The notes under the pieces were generated by a model, which had not been told where the DNA came from, ran no database searches, and saw only the letters and a list, made by a program, of their open reading frames with translations. A stretch of DNA of 64,000 bases, taken from assembly GCA_014529385.2 (NCBI GenBank), contig CM043948.1:76742291-76806290 (forward strand), read 5' to 3'. This document shows, one piece after another, positions 48,597 through 58,905 of this stretch; the first letter of the stretch is position 1, and each line of letters opens with the position of its first letter. The translations under genes and the position numbers were made by a program. Origin of the DNA: Adiantum capillus-veneris. Lineage: Eukaryota; Streptophyta; Polypodiopsida; Polypodiales; Pteridaceae.

Positions 48597-49465
48597 CGGA
48601 CCAGCAAGGCAATGATCATGATGGTCTAGTAGCAAAGCACTTTACACATGCTAGAGATATGCTGGTAGAGGTTCTTGCAGTGTTGTTCAATCGTGCCATG
48701 TGTGAGGGGTTACCTGAGACTTGGAGGTTGTCTACTATTGTGCTTATCTTCAAAGCACGTGATCCTACAGAGCCTGGGAATTACTGCACTATTATGGTTG
48801 GGCACACATTGGCACAGTTGTATGCATCCATTCTTGAGCAGTAGTTGAGTAATTGGGCAGAGGGTGAGGGTGTACAAGCAAAGGGCCAGGCCGGCTTCAG
48901 GAGGGGTTTCTCCACTCTTGATCATATTCTGACACTCAGAGCCATCATTGAGGAGGGCAGGTCACATGGGAGACGGATTTATTGTAGCTTTGTGGATTTC
49001 TGCAAAGCATTTGACATGGTACCGAGAGCTCGATTGATGCGCAGACTGTTGGAAAGGGGGGTGTCCATAGTGTTAATTTAGGGGATTATGGCTCTATACG
49101 GATCAGTGATGGGAGATGTACGCACTCCGGAGGGGATATCTGATTTAGTTCACTCCACCATTGGGGTGAAACAAGGTTGCCCATTATCTCCTACTCTATT
49201 TGGTATGTATGTTGATGAGGTGTCTGATTACATTGACAGAGAGGTTGATAGAGGTGCCCAGCTGGCAGGGACGTGGATCCCATTGTTGTTATATGCCTAT
49301 GATATTGTGTTGATCTCTGACTGACTGAGATGGTAAAGAGATCCATTGACAGTATGAGGACCAGCAAGGCATATGATCATGATGGTCTAGTAGCAGAGCA
49401 CTTTACACATGCTAGAGATATGCTGGTAGATGTTCTTGCAGAGTTGTTCAATCGTGCCATGTGTG
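48597..49465 (+). pseudogene. LINE copy 2 reverse transcriptase with internal duplication
   Basis: RT motifs include FKARDPTEPGNYCTIMVG, GQAGFRRGFSTLDHILTLRA, SFVDFCKAFDMVPRARL, GVKQGCPLSPTLFGMYVDE and YAYDIVLISD (the YADD site reads YAYD, so it is probably dead). At 49322 the frame ends, and about 120 bp of the RT start (TSKAYDHDGLVAEHF...FNRAMC) appears a second time. Confidence 0.85.
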
Positions 49466-49511
49466 ATATTTTAATCCTTTATATCACTTGGGGCCCCATC
49501 GGACGGGGTCC

Positions 49512-49843
49512 CCATAAGGGGTTTGGATATTTATCGGCTTGCTTGCCATCGTGGCGAAGGCAGCCGAGCCGGTTGCCAGTCAGTGCCAACCGGCTTCCAG
49601 TCGTTGACCAAAAATGTCAACGCGGGTGCACACGCAGGCTCGAACTTAGGACATCGCCACTCTGGGAGCAATGCTTTACCGCTACGATGCATGCAGGCGC
49701 ACGAGCAGACCATGCAGCTGGTGCATCATAGAGCACTGAATTCTGCTGCCCCATCAAAAAGTGCCGTGACCGGCTGCACCGGTTTCGCCCACCTACATGT
49801 AGGCTACCAGGCCGATATTTATCTAGAGCCCCCCATAAGTTGG
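49512..49843 (-). mobile_element. MITE-like cassette with tRNA-like core
   Basis: The ends form an imperfect inverted repeat (49512-49538 and 49811-49843; shared ATAA, GGGG, then TATCGGC). On the minus strand the core at about 49705-49625 has an A-box-like TAGCGGTAAAGCATTG and B-box-like AGTTCGAGCC, as in tRNA-derived SINE heads. The TSD is not clear. Confidence 0.45.
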
Positions 49844-50666
49844 TAGGACTTCTTCTTCTGTTACTTGTTCTTCTTAGGGTTTAGGCCCCTCGGCCCGGAT
49901 CTGTAAGTTGGCTCCATTCTTTAGGCTTTGACATGTAAAATCACCAATCATTGAAACCAATATCAAACCAGAGTCAAACAATTCAAATCGGCACCAAAAC
50001 AGGTTCAAAACAGATACCGTCCATTTCAAACAAATTCCAAACAGGATTACCAAACAAAATCAAACAGAACTCAAACTTAAAAAGCAATCTCGACATCACT
50101 CGAGCTCGAAAAGTCGACTGACTTTCCATCTTGAAACCTGCTCCAAAAATTAGGGTTAGGTTCCTTCCATGAGGTCGTAGCCGAGCACAGCATGGTCCAT
50201 CAGCTCTTGGACACACAGTGTTTCTTTGGCGGCGATGGTAATCCCAAGAAATAGCAATCATACCGAACCTCCAAGGTCATCTGCTCGTGAAGAGACAATC
50301 TACTGAGAGATGTCGATAAATTTCAAGTTATAATTTGCTAGGGTTTCCATGGCAAGCATTTCAGGATACCCCACTCTGGAGTGTGCGGCTTGGTAGCTAT
50401 AGACATCAACATCTGCATGGCACTACTTTTGAGAAAAACAGTGACTCGAAACAAATATCGGATCCTTCTTTGCAAGTGATCTTAATGGCTTATGCCGTGT
50501 AAGACATGAGCAGTGAAGACGGGAGCATGCCCGATGCGCGATGAAGTAAAGGTAGGAGTGGCTACTAAGTCCGGGTTAGAGGGCGAAGATATCTCAAATA
50601 AAATTCCAATAGCTCTGTCTGCTCTTTTGTAGGACCGGTATGCTTATAGAAAAGCACACGCCTGAT
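49844..50666 (-). other. Leader/interior of the minus-strand LTR-like segment; no intact gene
   Basis: It lies downstream of the primer site on the minus strand. Short minus-strand frames (for example 50261-49983) carry no recognised gag or pol motif. An A/C-rich stretch (49925-50080) repeats CAAACAG-like phrases. Confidence 0.35.
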
Positions 50667-51066
50667 GCTCTGATACCACGGTCACAAGACGGGCACCACG
50701 TGCCAATAGAAAAGAACAGACTGAACAGACTTTTAGCACTTCAATAACAATTGAACTGAAAGAGAGAGACGACACGCGACACGGAGTGCCGGAATTCCAC
50801 CCCAGAGAGTATTGGCCCCAAACATTGGCGCCCCTTTCGGTATTTCTTTATATTGCATCAACACAGGGTACTCCAGACTCTGCACCTTCTCCAGGAAGCA
50901 TCCCAAAGAATGAGCCCTAGCCTCATATTATAAGGCCCTTGGCATCTTGCCACGTCATCAGCCAGCGCAAAACGCGGAAATTTGTATAGCCTGCCACGTC
51001 ATCATGCCAGCGCAATTTTCGAAAATCTACCACGTCATCAATTTTTGCGTGTGTCCGGATCCGACT
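50667..51066 (-). repeat. LTR-like region with primer site and TGATGACGTGG repeats
   Basis: On the minus strand TGGTATCAGAGC (50678-50667) is a perfect initiator tRNA-Met primer site, so the bases to its right should be a 5' LTR. That region has three spaced copies of TGATGACGTGG (50950-51040), each followed by GCGCTGGC or similar, then TATAA-like sequences. The TGACG core resembles plant bZIP sites. The outer LTR end is not defined. Confidence 0.55.
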
Positions 51067-51104
51067 ATATTTTAATCCTTTATATCACCTGGGGCCCCAT
51101 CGGA

Positions 51105-52330
51105 GGCATTACACAGTTTTGCAGAGGATAGTGGACTGTCTGTAAACCTATGTAAAACCAAGGTTATGGTGTTTAACACCACACCACAGATGCAACGACT
51201 TTCACATATCGTCAGGACATTGTAGAGTATACAGATGCATACACTTACCTTGGGGTTGTCTTCACTAGGCCGAGGTTTTCTTTGGGGAGAGCAGCAGAGA
51301 CTAGATTGACTAGAGATTTTGCGGCCTTGGGAAGCTTGGAGAGGAAGTGTTCACAGGTTCAGTTCCAGGAACCTCGGAAAAAGTTATGGCTCTTTGATAC
51401 TTTAGTAGCCTCAGCTATGTTGTATGGGGTGCAGATAGGGGGACCTTCTATAGGCCAGGATGGTTGGAGACGTATGGAGAGGCCCTTGGTATCTATTATC
51501 TCTTGATTGATCAGAGCCAAGGCCTCCGTACCCCGCGCTATCATTCGAGCAGAGCTAGCTGACCCTCCTATTGAGATTGAGGCGCTTACCAGATCAGTCT
51601 CCTTTGTGCACAGCTTGTGGGATACTACTAGAGACAGACATGCTAGACTGGCCCTTGAGTCTTTCAAACAATTAGCTCTTCAAGGGGACACTTCATGCTG
51701 GTATGCACATATGACATCATGGTTTTAGACGCATGGCTTCACCATGGACAGGCTGCCCCCTTTCCAATACTCTCTTCAATCACCCTCGATGTCTCTTACA
51801 CAGGTGGAGATTACTAGATTCATTCGTCAGGACCTAATCCAGCTGGATATCAGGAGGACATGGATAGAGCCTCCACAATAGTTGGGCACGAAGATGGCTT
51901 TCTATAGAGAGCATTTTCTCCACCTCACAGGAGTTGCGTGGTTTGTGATTCGACCCAGCTACATGGACACACATATGTCTCATGGTTTGTGGTGTGCCAT
52001 TGATCAGATACGCACATCCTCACATCACCTGGAGATTGAGATTGGTAGATTCAAAGGGATACCAATAGACAGCAGGATATGCCGCTATGCCAGCTAGAGC
52101 CGGAGACAGAGCTACATTACATATGTCATTGCACAATGTACTATGAGATACGGGGCCGTTTCCACTGCTTATTCAAAGAGGGTTTTGGTGCTTTCTCTAG
52201 GGTCATGAGTTATGAGGATCAGAGATGTCTTGGGCTATATCTACTTGAGTTACACAGATATAGAGACCCTTTACTGGGGAGAGATAGAGAGACAGATTAC
52301 AGATTTCTTTTCACTAGATAGGGGAAGCCA
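51105..52330 (+). pseudogene. LINE copy 2 ORF2 C-terminal half
   Basis: It picks up the RT thumb region (AEDSGLSVNLCKTKVMVFNT, YTDAYTYLGVVFTRPRFSLG), continues through a connection domain (LVASAMLYGVQIGG; RAIIRAELADPPIEIEAL) and ends with a Cys/His motif (CQLEPETELHYICHCTMYYE), likely the zinc-binding C-terminus of L1-type ORF2, then MSYEDQRCLGLYLLELHRYR. Several stops and shifts. Confidence 0.8.
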
Positions 52331-52559
52331 AAGGAGCAGCCATCTTTGTAGAGCTCGGCCCACACTCATTCGACCACTACCGGCATTCTCATTGACCGAG
52401 CACTGGAGCTATAGAGATCCAGATGGCCGCGATTGAGGACAGGGGCTACACAACATCGACGGAGACTACAGCAGAGGATTCGAGTTATACTCTCTCGACA
52501 TCCAAAGTGCAGATGAGGATGGATTCTAGTAGTAGTATCTTTGTTCTAGTTCTTTTGTA

Positions 52560-52651
52560 CCCAGACATGGTATTAGATTCACCATTTTGTGATAGATTGG
52601 TCTCTTAGGTCGTTTTGGCCTTTTGAAGACTTTAATATAACATTTCATTTC

Positions 52652-52688
<37 letters not shown>
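52560..52688 (+). repeat. LINE 3' tail running into CT microsatellite
   Basis: The tail TTTTGGCCTTTTGAAGAC, TTTAATATAACATTTCATTT, CATTTC passes without a break into about 16 CT units (52656-52688). Confidence 0.85.
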
Positions 52689-52691
<3 letters not shown>

Positions 52692-53204
52692 GCGTGGATT
52701 CTCTCAGTCTCTCTCTCGCGTGGCTTAACACTGCACCCCCCCCCGTGCGTGGCTGAGCATTGCACCCCCCTGCGCGTGGCTGAGCTGCTGCTGCGCGCGC
52801 TACTCCTGCCTGGGGATTGCTGCCCGCCCCACCTCCCTCCCCCACCCCCCAGTAGGTGCAGGTCCCCCTCCCCCCCCAATCCCCCGCAAGTGCAGAAAAG
52901 CAAAACAAATTAGTTTCTCTGATTTTCTGAATTCCTGCAGGGAAGCAAATTATTTTTCAGAATTTTAGAATTGCTTCAGAATTTCAGATTTTTTGAGTTT
53001 CTGCAGAAAACAAAAAAAGACTCAGAGTTACATCAGAAAACTTTTCAGAAATTGCAGGATTCAAATCAGTTTTTCAGAGTTTCGGAAATTATTTAAAAAT
53101 CGCATACTGCATAATGTAGCAAGATGTATGGACATGTATGCCTGATGCGGGAGGAAATGTATGCATAGCGCGGAAAAACTTGTGTGCAGACTGGATTTGA
53201 TTTG

Positions 53205-54145
53205 ATGGAGGTCATGAACACTTCGCCAGTGTGCAAGCCCCATACGAAGGCAACCTTTGTGCTTACAAACAAGCGGATAACACAAATGGAAAGGGAGATG
53301 AAAGAATGGAAAGCAGAAACGGAAGGATGATGGAAAGAGAAGGCCAACCTTTTTCAAATGTTTCTCAACGAAGGCGCACAATGGAAGAAGGAGAAAGAGG
53401 ACTTGCACGCAGAGCTACAAGGACTTAAGGCGGATTCACAAGCACTCAAAGAAGAGGTCTCAGCCCTCAAGCGAGAGCTTGCTGATAGAGCAAGCAGTGG
53501 AATAGAGGAAGGGGAATTCCAACCCTCAGTGATAGAGGAAATCAAGGTCATCAGGGAGCATGTGCGGATGATCAAAGAGGAGGAGAAACAGAATGTGGTA
53601 ACAACGTCTTCGTGGTTGGATGTGATCACGAAGACACAGAAGAAGACGGATGAGGCCGAGAAATGGATAGAAGTTGCTAAGAAAGGGAAAGAGAAAGAAA
53701 CCACATCTGTCCCCACTCCTACAATCATCAACATGACTCTAGAAGAAGAGCAGTGAAGAAAAACCAGAGCTTTGCATATACGAGTAACCGGTCTAAAAGA
53801 CCGAGATGATGTGGCGAGAGAAGTCGAAGAACTTCTCCGCATGATGGGGAGTGAGGCTACTCATACAAGGCATGGAGGGTAGGGAAGAAGACGCAAGGAA
53901 ATGGGGAGACTTCCAAGGAGAGAGCTTTAATCATGTGTTTCCCATCCATGGAGGCAAAGAAGGACTTCTTGAAGAGGCATCCTACACTTAAGAAAACGGG
54001 CATATTCCTTGGAGATGACCTCACTCTCACACAACTTGCGCATATGAGAGAGGTAATGCCAGAGATTCAAGCGGCGAGAGAGAAGGGAAAGACGGCCTTC
54101 TACAGAGATGGTCGGGTGGTGATTGTAGAGCGGCGCTCCACATGA
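53205..54145 (+). pseudogene. LINE copy 3 ORF1
   Basis: From ATG at 53205 the frame runs through a coiled coil (ELQGLKADSQALKEEVSALK) to the conserved block (RALHIRVTGLKDRDDVAREV; GIFLGDDLTLTQLAHMREVM). Stops at 53328 and 53754 and a frameshift near 53875 break it. It ends at TGA 54143-54145, and ORF2 continues in the same frame directly after this codon. Confidence 0.8.
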
Positions 54146-55294
54146 TGGTGCGAGACCTATGGGACCACACTCAAAGTTGCCACTTGGAATTGTAATGGAT
54201 CTATGCGCCTTGATGTGGGTGCTTTTGAAGATAATTTTATGGGAAGAGACATTGTCTTCTACTCAAAGACACATCAGGCCCTTGGGCAGTCTATGCCTCA
54301 CATTAATGGATATAGATGGGAGATAGCCTGTAGACAGGAGACACGATCAGAGCACAGAGGGCGGGGCTCAGGAGGAGTGGTAGTGTTATTCAAGGAGGAG
54401 TTGCAACCATTGATACATATAGCTCGCAAGGATGAGCAAGCTAGGTACATGTGGGTGAGATTGAGAGCAAAGACAAGCAGATATCTTTACATTGCTATTT
54501 GCTACTTTCCCCAGAGCACGTCAGTTTATGCAACACCCAGAGGACAGTGCCCCTTCTCTATTTTGGATGATGACATTTGGGAGTTCTCTAGAGATGGTGA
54601 CATCATCATTCTCGGGGACTTCAATGCTAGGACTGCCGATCATCAGACAATATTTTATGATACTTCAGAGAAGATGCTGAGAGAGCTGGATGTGGCAGAG
54701 ACAGGACTATCCAGACTATCACAGGTTGGGGAACACATTGAGTATGGACGACACTTGATAGACATGGGGACTGCACACGGATTGGCCATCTTGAATGGCC
54801 TACAGAGATTTCCCGCTGCAGGGGGTTTTACATGTTTTCCACACAGACATGGAGCCAGAACAGTGGATTATATCATGGCACAGCCGAGCCTCATCTCTCA
54901 TATCCAGGATCTCACGGTTGGACCCAGACCTGTGGGTGTGGCAGTAGATCACGCTCTTGTGTTGTTTACCATCTCTTTTCAGTTTAGTGTAGCACACAGG
55001 CCACGGGCAGTAGCCCCTACTCGCTACACCTTCACGCGGGAGACGGACTCTGTATACATAGATGGGATCTACAGACGCCTGTGCACAGAGGAGCCAGGGC
55101 GACCTCTGGAGGATCTTACTACTATACTGACACAGACACTACATGGTGCAGCAGTAGAGGCATACCCACATACCCAGCCTAAGCAGAGCCGTCGTTCGGG
55201 GAGCATGCCCCAGAACAGCTGGTATGATGAGGAATGCCGGGACACTAGAGTTAACTTCAGAGGGAGGTACTTTTGGGGGACATCACTCACAAAC
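54146..55294 (+). pseudogene. LINE copy 3 ORF2, AP-endonuclease domain
   Basis: The L1 endonuclease nicks target DNA. The open frame begins right after the ORF1 stop and shows VATWNCNGSM (54176-54205), IIILGDFNART (about 54607), FPHRHGARTVDYIMAQ and VDHALVLF, covering the usual N, D-N and D-H catalytic motifs. The first ATG in frame is at 54203, after the ATWNCNG motif, so initiation elsewhere or read-through is needed for a whole domain. A frameshift shortly before 55294 precedes the gypsy insertion. Confidence 0.85.
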
Positions 55295-56862
55295 TGTCAT
55301 AATAATCAATATCTAATTCTCCTAAATGATTTTCTTATATTAAACTGATCATTTAATGTGGGGAAGTGCCAGGGGAGAAAAAGCTAGAATATTGGTTAAG
55401 CTAGCAGACCGGCCACAGTAGGGATCCAAAGGGGGGGGCCATCTGCAAAAGAGCCATGTGCAACAATGGGATAAAAAGACCCTAAGGTTCAGCCCATTAA
55501 GACTTCCAAAATGCTAAGGTTCCAAAATTCAAAGGTTGTGTCCAAAGGTCAACCCTAGGGGAAATTGGATGCTTTGTGTGTGACTAAAAAGTCTTTGCAT
55601 ATCCCTACATGGGAGGGGGCGAGCCCTTCTTCTAGGGGATGAGAGAGAAAGTCACACACACACACACACACACATACAGACTCCCTTTACACAAAGGGAA
55701 TTAGGGACACATGTCAGCTCCTTAGCCCAGATGCCCACAAGGTGTGCCCAATTCCTATTGGATGGCCTTGGAGGTGGACCAATGAGAATTAGGCTAGAGT
55801 AAATCTAGTTTAATTAATTTAAAAACACTTAATAAAAGAACCAATGAGAATTAAGTCTCCTAGAAGACTATTGGACAGTCTCCCAAGGGGTCCGATGAGC
55901 ATTCAAGAGCCCAATGGTTTGCCTGATTCCTATTGGCCAGGAGGCAAAGGGGTCCAATGAGAGTTTAGTTTAATTATTAAATTACCTAAAGCTCTCACAA
56001 AAGGGGAAAGGGGGACACATGTTAGAAGGCTATCACTTATGCTGCTTAATTGTGATAGGCTTGACTTGGGGAGGTCCAATGAGGGCTGAGCAAGAGCAAA
56101 TAGCAAGAGGGCTCGCCCAAGAGAGAGAGGGGGCTGATTTTTGCAAGGCATTATCACACACACACTCACACAATCTCATGTGTGAAGAAAGAGAAGGCTA
56201 TCTCTTCCCAAGCTTTAATGGAGAGCTCATCACCTACTCCAAGCTTGTGAGATAGAAGCCTACATCGACATACTCTTGGCATGTGGATGCAAATCCAACA
56301 AAGAGCCAAGCTTCAATGCATGCTCATCTCCTCTACCATGCTAATTACTAAGCTAAGCTATGCTAATATGAGTGATTATGTGAGGAGATGTACATCTTTC
56401 TCCTAAGATACTCCTTCTTCCTCTCAATCTACTCTCATACCTTGCTAGCTCTTTCGAAGGTGTGTGAGGTCTTGGGTCTGAGAACCGGGATAATTAAAGT
56501 TGTGTTTACTAAGTATTTTGCTTAGTGCATGAAGCTTTCATCTTCATTGCACTAGCTAGTCTTGAAGGAACACAAAGAATTGTATTGTACAATGTCTCTC
56601 TTGATGGGAGAAGCCATAATACAAAGCCTTTTGGAGGGGGGACCGGCTCCATGCAAATCCAGTCCTCAACTGTTGTCAATAGCTTAATTTCTCTCTCTTT
56701 TGAAAGTATTGTTGATGCTATCTAACTAGGTGTTATGCTTTTTGCTGCTCTCTCCACCCAAGCACTCTTGTAATTCTCATTAGGAATCTATTCTAATGAA
56801 ATGCCCACTATGTTCATGCTAATTTCCGCTACACATAAGTTTTTAGACCATTAAATGTTACA
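55295..56862 (+). repeat. 5' LTR, family A copy 1 (1568 bp)
   Basis: It starts TGTCATAATAATCAATATC and ends TTAAATGTTACA. It is nearly identical to the 3' LTR, apart from a short duplication near 62380 in the 3' LTR, a CA-repeat length change and scattered substitutions. Confidence 0.93.
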
Positions 56863-56863
56863 T

Positions 56864-56875
56864 TGGTATCAGAGC
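56864..56875 (+). promoter_or_regulatory. Primer binding site (initiator tRNA-Met)
   Basis: TGGTATCAGAGC lies one base after the 5' LTR end. Confidence 0.92.
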
Positions 56876-57279
56876 ACAAGGTTTCTCTTTTCTTGCTCAA
56901 GAAGGGAGGTCCTCAAGCTAGCTTTAAATGGTTGGTATTATTAATTGCCTGTGAGTAAGTAGAATAGGGATTTTTCAGCCTTGCAGTGCGCCTGCCTTCG
57001 TGCAGTTAACGGGGCATCACCGTCGAGAGCTATGGTCTTAATAGTGGAGTCCTACGGGGCTTGCCTACGGCTTAACCACTATTGAGCTATTAGAAGCTTG
57101 ACAGGAGCCGATGCTGTTTTGGTGTCGAAAGACCCTTTCTTCTATTCCTTGCCATTAATGGTATTCGAGCCGCGGGTACAGTAGCTTGAGTGCTTTTTCT
57201 AAAGGGGTAAAGAGGAGTAGCAACTAGGGCTTGAAGTGCCAAAGTACACCTAAAAAGTTTACACCTAAAAGTTGTTAGA

Positions 57280-58905
57280 ATGGCTGACAATAGTAAAGAG
57301 AGTGAAATTAATGTTGATAACTTTGATTTTGCTCATGAGCAAGCTACTAATGATGCTTCAATGCTTGTTAACTATCTTGTTTCTAGGCTTCAACAAGCCA
57401 TGGGCAATCCATCTCTCCAAAGCGAAGTGCAACGGCAGCTCCGTGCTCACGGGATTCTCCAAGCTCATCACCATGACGAGAGAACACCTAGGAAGCCTCC
57501 TTGTGAGACTACCAAAAGAGGTCTCTCTCCGATTCGGGAAGAAGAAGAGAATCCCTACGAAGGGCTCAAGAATTTACTTCTTGATGATGCATCTCCTTCC
57601 CAAAGGAGAACTCAAGAGCCTCCATCGAAGGAACGAGAAAGAAGTGAGTCTCCTACCACCTCGGCGGAGATGGCTCTACGAAGACGGCGGGCTAAACGCT
57701 CTCCATCACCACCAAAGCGGAGAAGACCATCACACTCTTCTTCACGCCATAATTCAAAGAGGGATGATAAAAAGCAAGAGAAGAAAAAGGCGAGAAAGAG
57801 GACACCCTCTTCTCCATCTTCTTCATCCTCTTCCTCTTATGAAAGCCATGGTGAAGACGACGAAGATCAAGATAAGAAAAAGGCGAGAAAGAGGTCACCC
57901 TCTTCTCCACCTTCTTCAAATTCTTCACCTTTTGAAGAAAGTGATGGTGCAACCTTTGAACCATCAAAAAGAAGAGGTCATAGGAAATCCTATGCCGCAT
58001 GGAAGAGGTCGTCCAAATTGAAGAAATTCAAAGAGGGAGGGAAGAGCATCTCTTTCCTTACCTATGATGGTACCTTTGGTGCTACGAACAAAGTCTTGGC
58101 CTTTATCTAGCAATTCAATGCGGCGTTTGGAGATGAGGGCTTCACGGAGTCCTCTAAGCTACGCCATGTAGCTATGCACTTTCAAAAGTCCGCCAGACAA
58201 TGGTGGTCTAGCCTACGAGCCAACGGTGAAGCTCCACGAACATGGAAAGCTTTAAGAGCTTCCATTATAAAGCAGTTTTTGGCCACCGATGCCAAAGACA
58301 AAGTACTCACCGAATGGCGAAGCTTAAAGCTCTCTCCCAATGAATCCATCCACAAATATGTAGACAAGTTTTGGGACCTACAACTCAAAGCCACTGTCTT
58401 CAAAAAGTTGGATTTTGGAGAGCAAAAGCAACAATTTTGTGCGGGCTTAACCGAAGAAATGGCGGAGTATGTCAACTCCCAAAGGCCACGTACCATATCG
58501 GCGGTAATACACCATACTATGGTGGCCTCTCGAATCAATTTCCAAACAGAGGCTAAAAGAAATAATAAGCCTCCGAAAAACAAGGGTTCCAATGAGCCTA
58601 AGGGGAAGGACAATGCCCAAAAGTCTCCTAAGGGCAACTCCAACAAAGCTAAAGAGAAGGGAGTTTAAAAAGGTAAGAACAAACTCTCTCCTGAAGAGCT
58701 TGAGCGTTATTGCAAAGATAACCGGTGTTTCAAGTGCGGCGAACAAGGGCATGCGTACCGCGCTTGTCCCCAAAAGAACAACTGCCAAGATCCTCCTAGA
58801 GCTTCCTTGGTTGAAATCCAAGAGGAGGAGACTCACCAAACTCACCACAAAGGATCTCCTCTATGCCATGCTGGGAAAAGACATGTATATAGATGCTAAG
58901 GAAAT
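57280..58905 (+). pseudogene. Gag with zinc knuckle, family A copy 1
   Basis: The gag polyprotein forms the virus-like particle. From ATG 57280 one frame runs through an N-terminal region, a long Arg/Ser/Pro/Lys tract (KRSPSPPKRRRPSHSSSRHN, two repeats of KKKARKR.PSSP), the Retrotrans_gag fold (MHFQKSARQWWSSLRANGEA; RSLKLSPNESIHKYVDKFWD) and a CCHC knuckle (CFKCGEQGHAYRAC, 58726-58767). In-frame TAG 58108 (where other gags have a codon such as CAG) and TAA 58666 interrupt it. The SR-like tract before gag proper is unusual. Confidence 0.88.

Larger units (their letters stand above)
49466..51104. mobile_element. 1.6 kb segment bracketed by 38 bp direct repeats
   Basis: Repeats at 49466-49503 and 51067-51104 (ATATTTTAATCCTTTATATC, then ACYTGGGGCCCCATCGGA) differ at one base. 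LINE ORF2 sequence lies outside on both sides. Inside, the left part is a TIR/tRNA-like cassette (49512-49843) and the right part is a minus-strand LTR-like region with a perfect tRNA-Met primer site. The mechanism is unclear. Confidence 0.65.
47863..52655 (+). mobile_element. LINE copy 2, rearranged and interrupted
   Basis: Order: ORF1 (47863-48596), a deletion joining ORF1 directly to the RT (at about 48597), RT (48600-49321), a duplicated RT piece (49322-49465), a foreign 1.6 kb segment (49466-51104), ORF2 C-terminal half (51105-52330), 3' UTR and tail to about 52655, then a CT repeat. The end of ORF1, the endonuclease and the first part of the RT are missing. Confidence 0.85.
52689..55294 (+). 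mobile_element. LINE copy 3, 5' part (continues at 63834)
   Basis: It follows the tail of copy 2 directly, head to tail. A GC-rich leader (52689-53204, with CGTGGCTGAGC phrases and C runs), ORF1, and ORF2 endonuclease are present. It is cut at 55294 by gypsy family A copy 1 and resumes after the TSD. Confidence 0.85.

Noticed and set aside
57272-58021. 249-codon plus-strand frame overlapping gag
   Set aside because: It is a shifted reading of the Arg/Ser/Lys-rich gag tract, rich in Leu/His runs and without gag motifs.
58592-58894. Start of the long pol frame as pol sequence
   Set aside because: Here the gag frame carries the zinc knuckle; the overlapping frame is basic and motif-free until after the knuckle.
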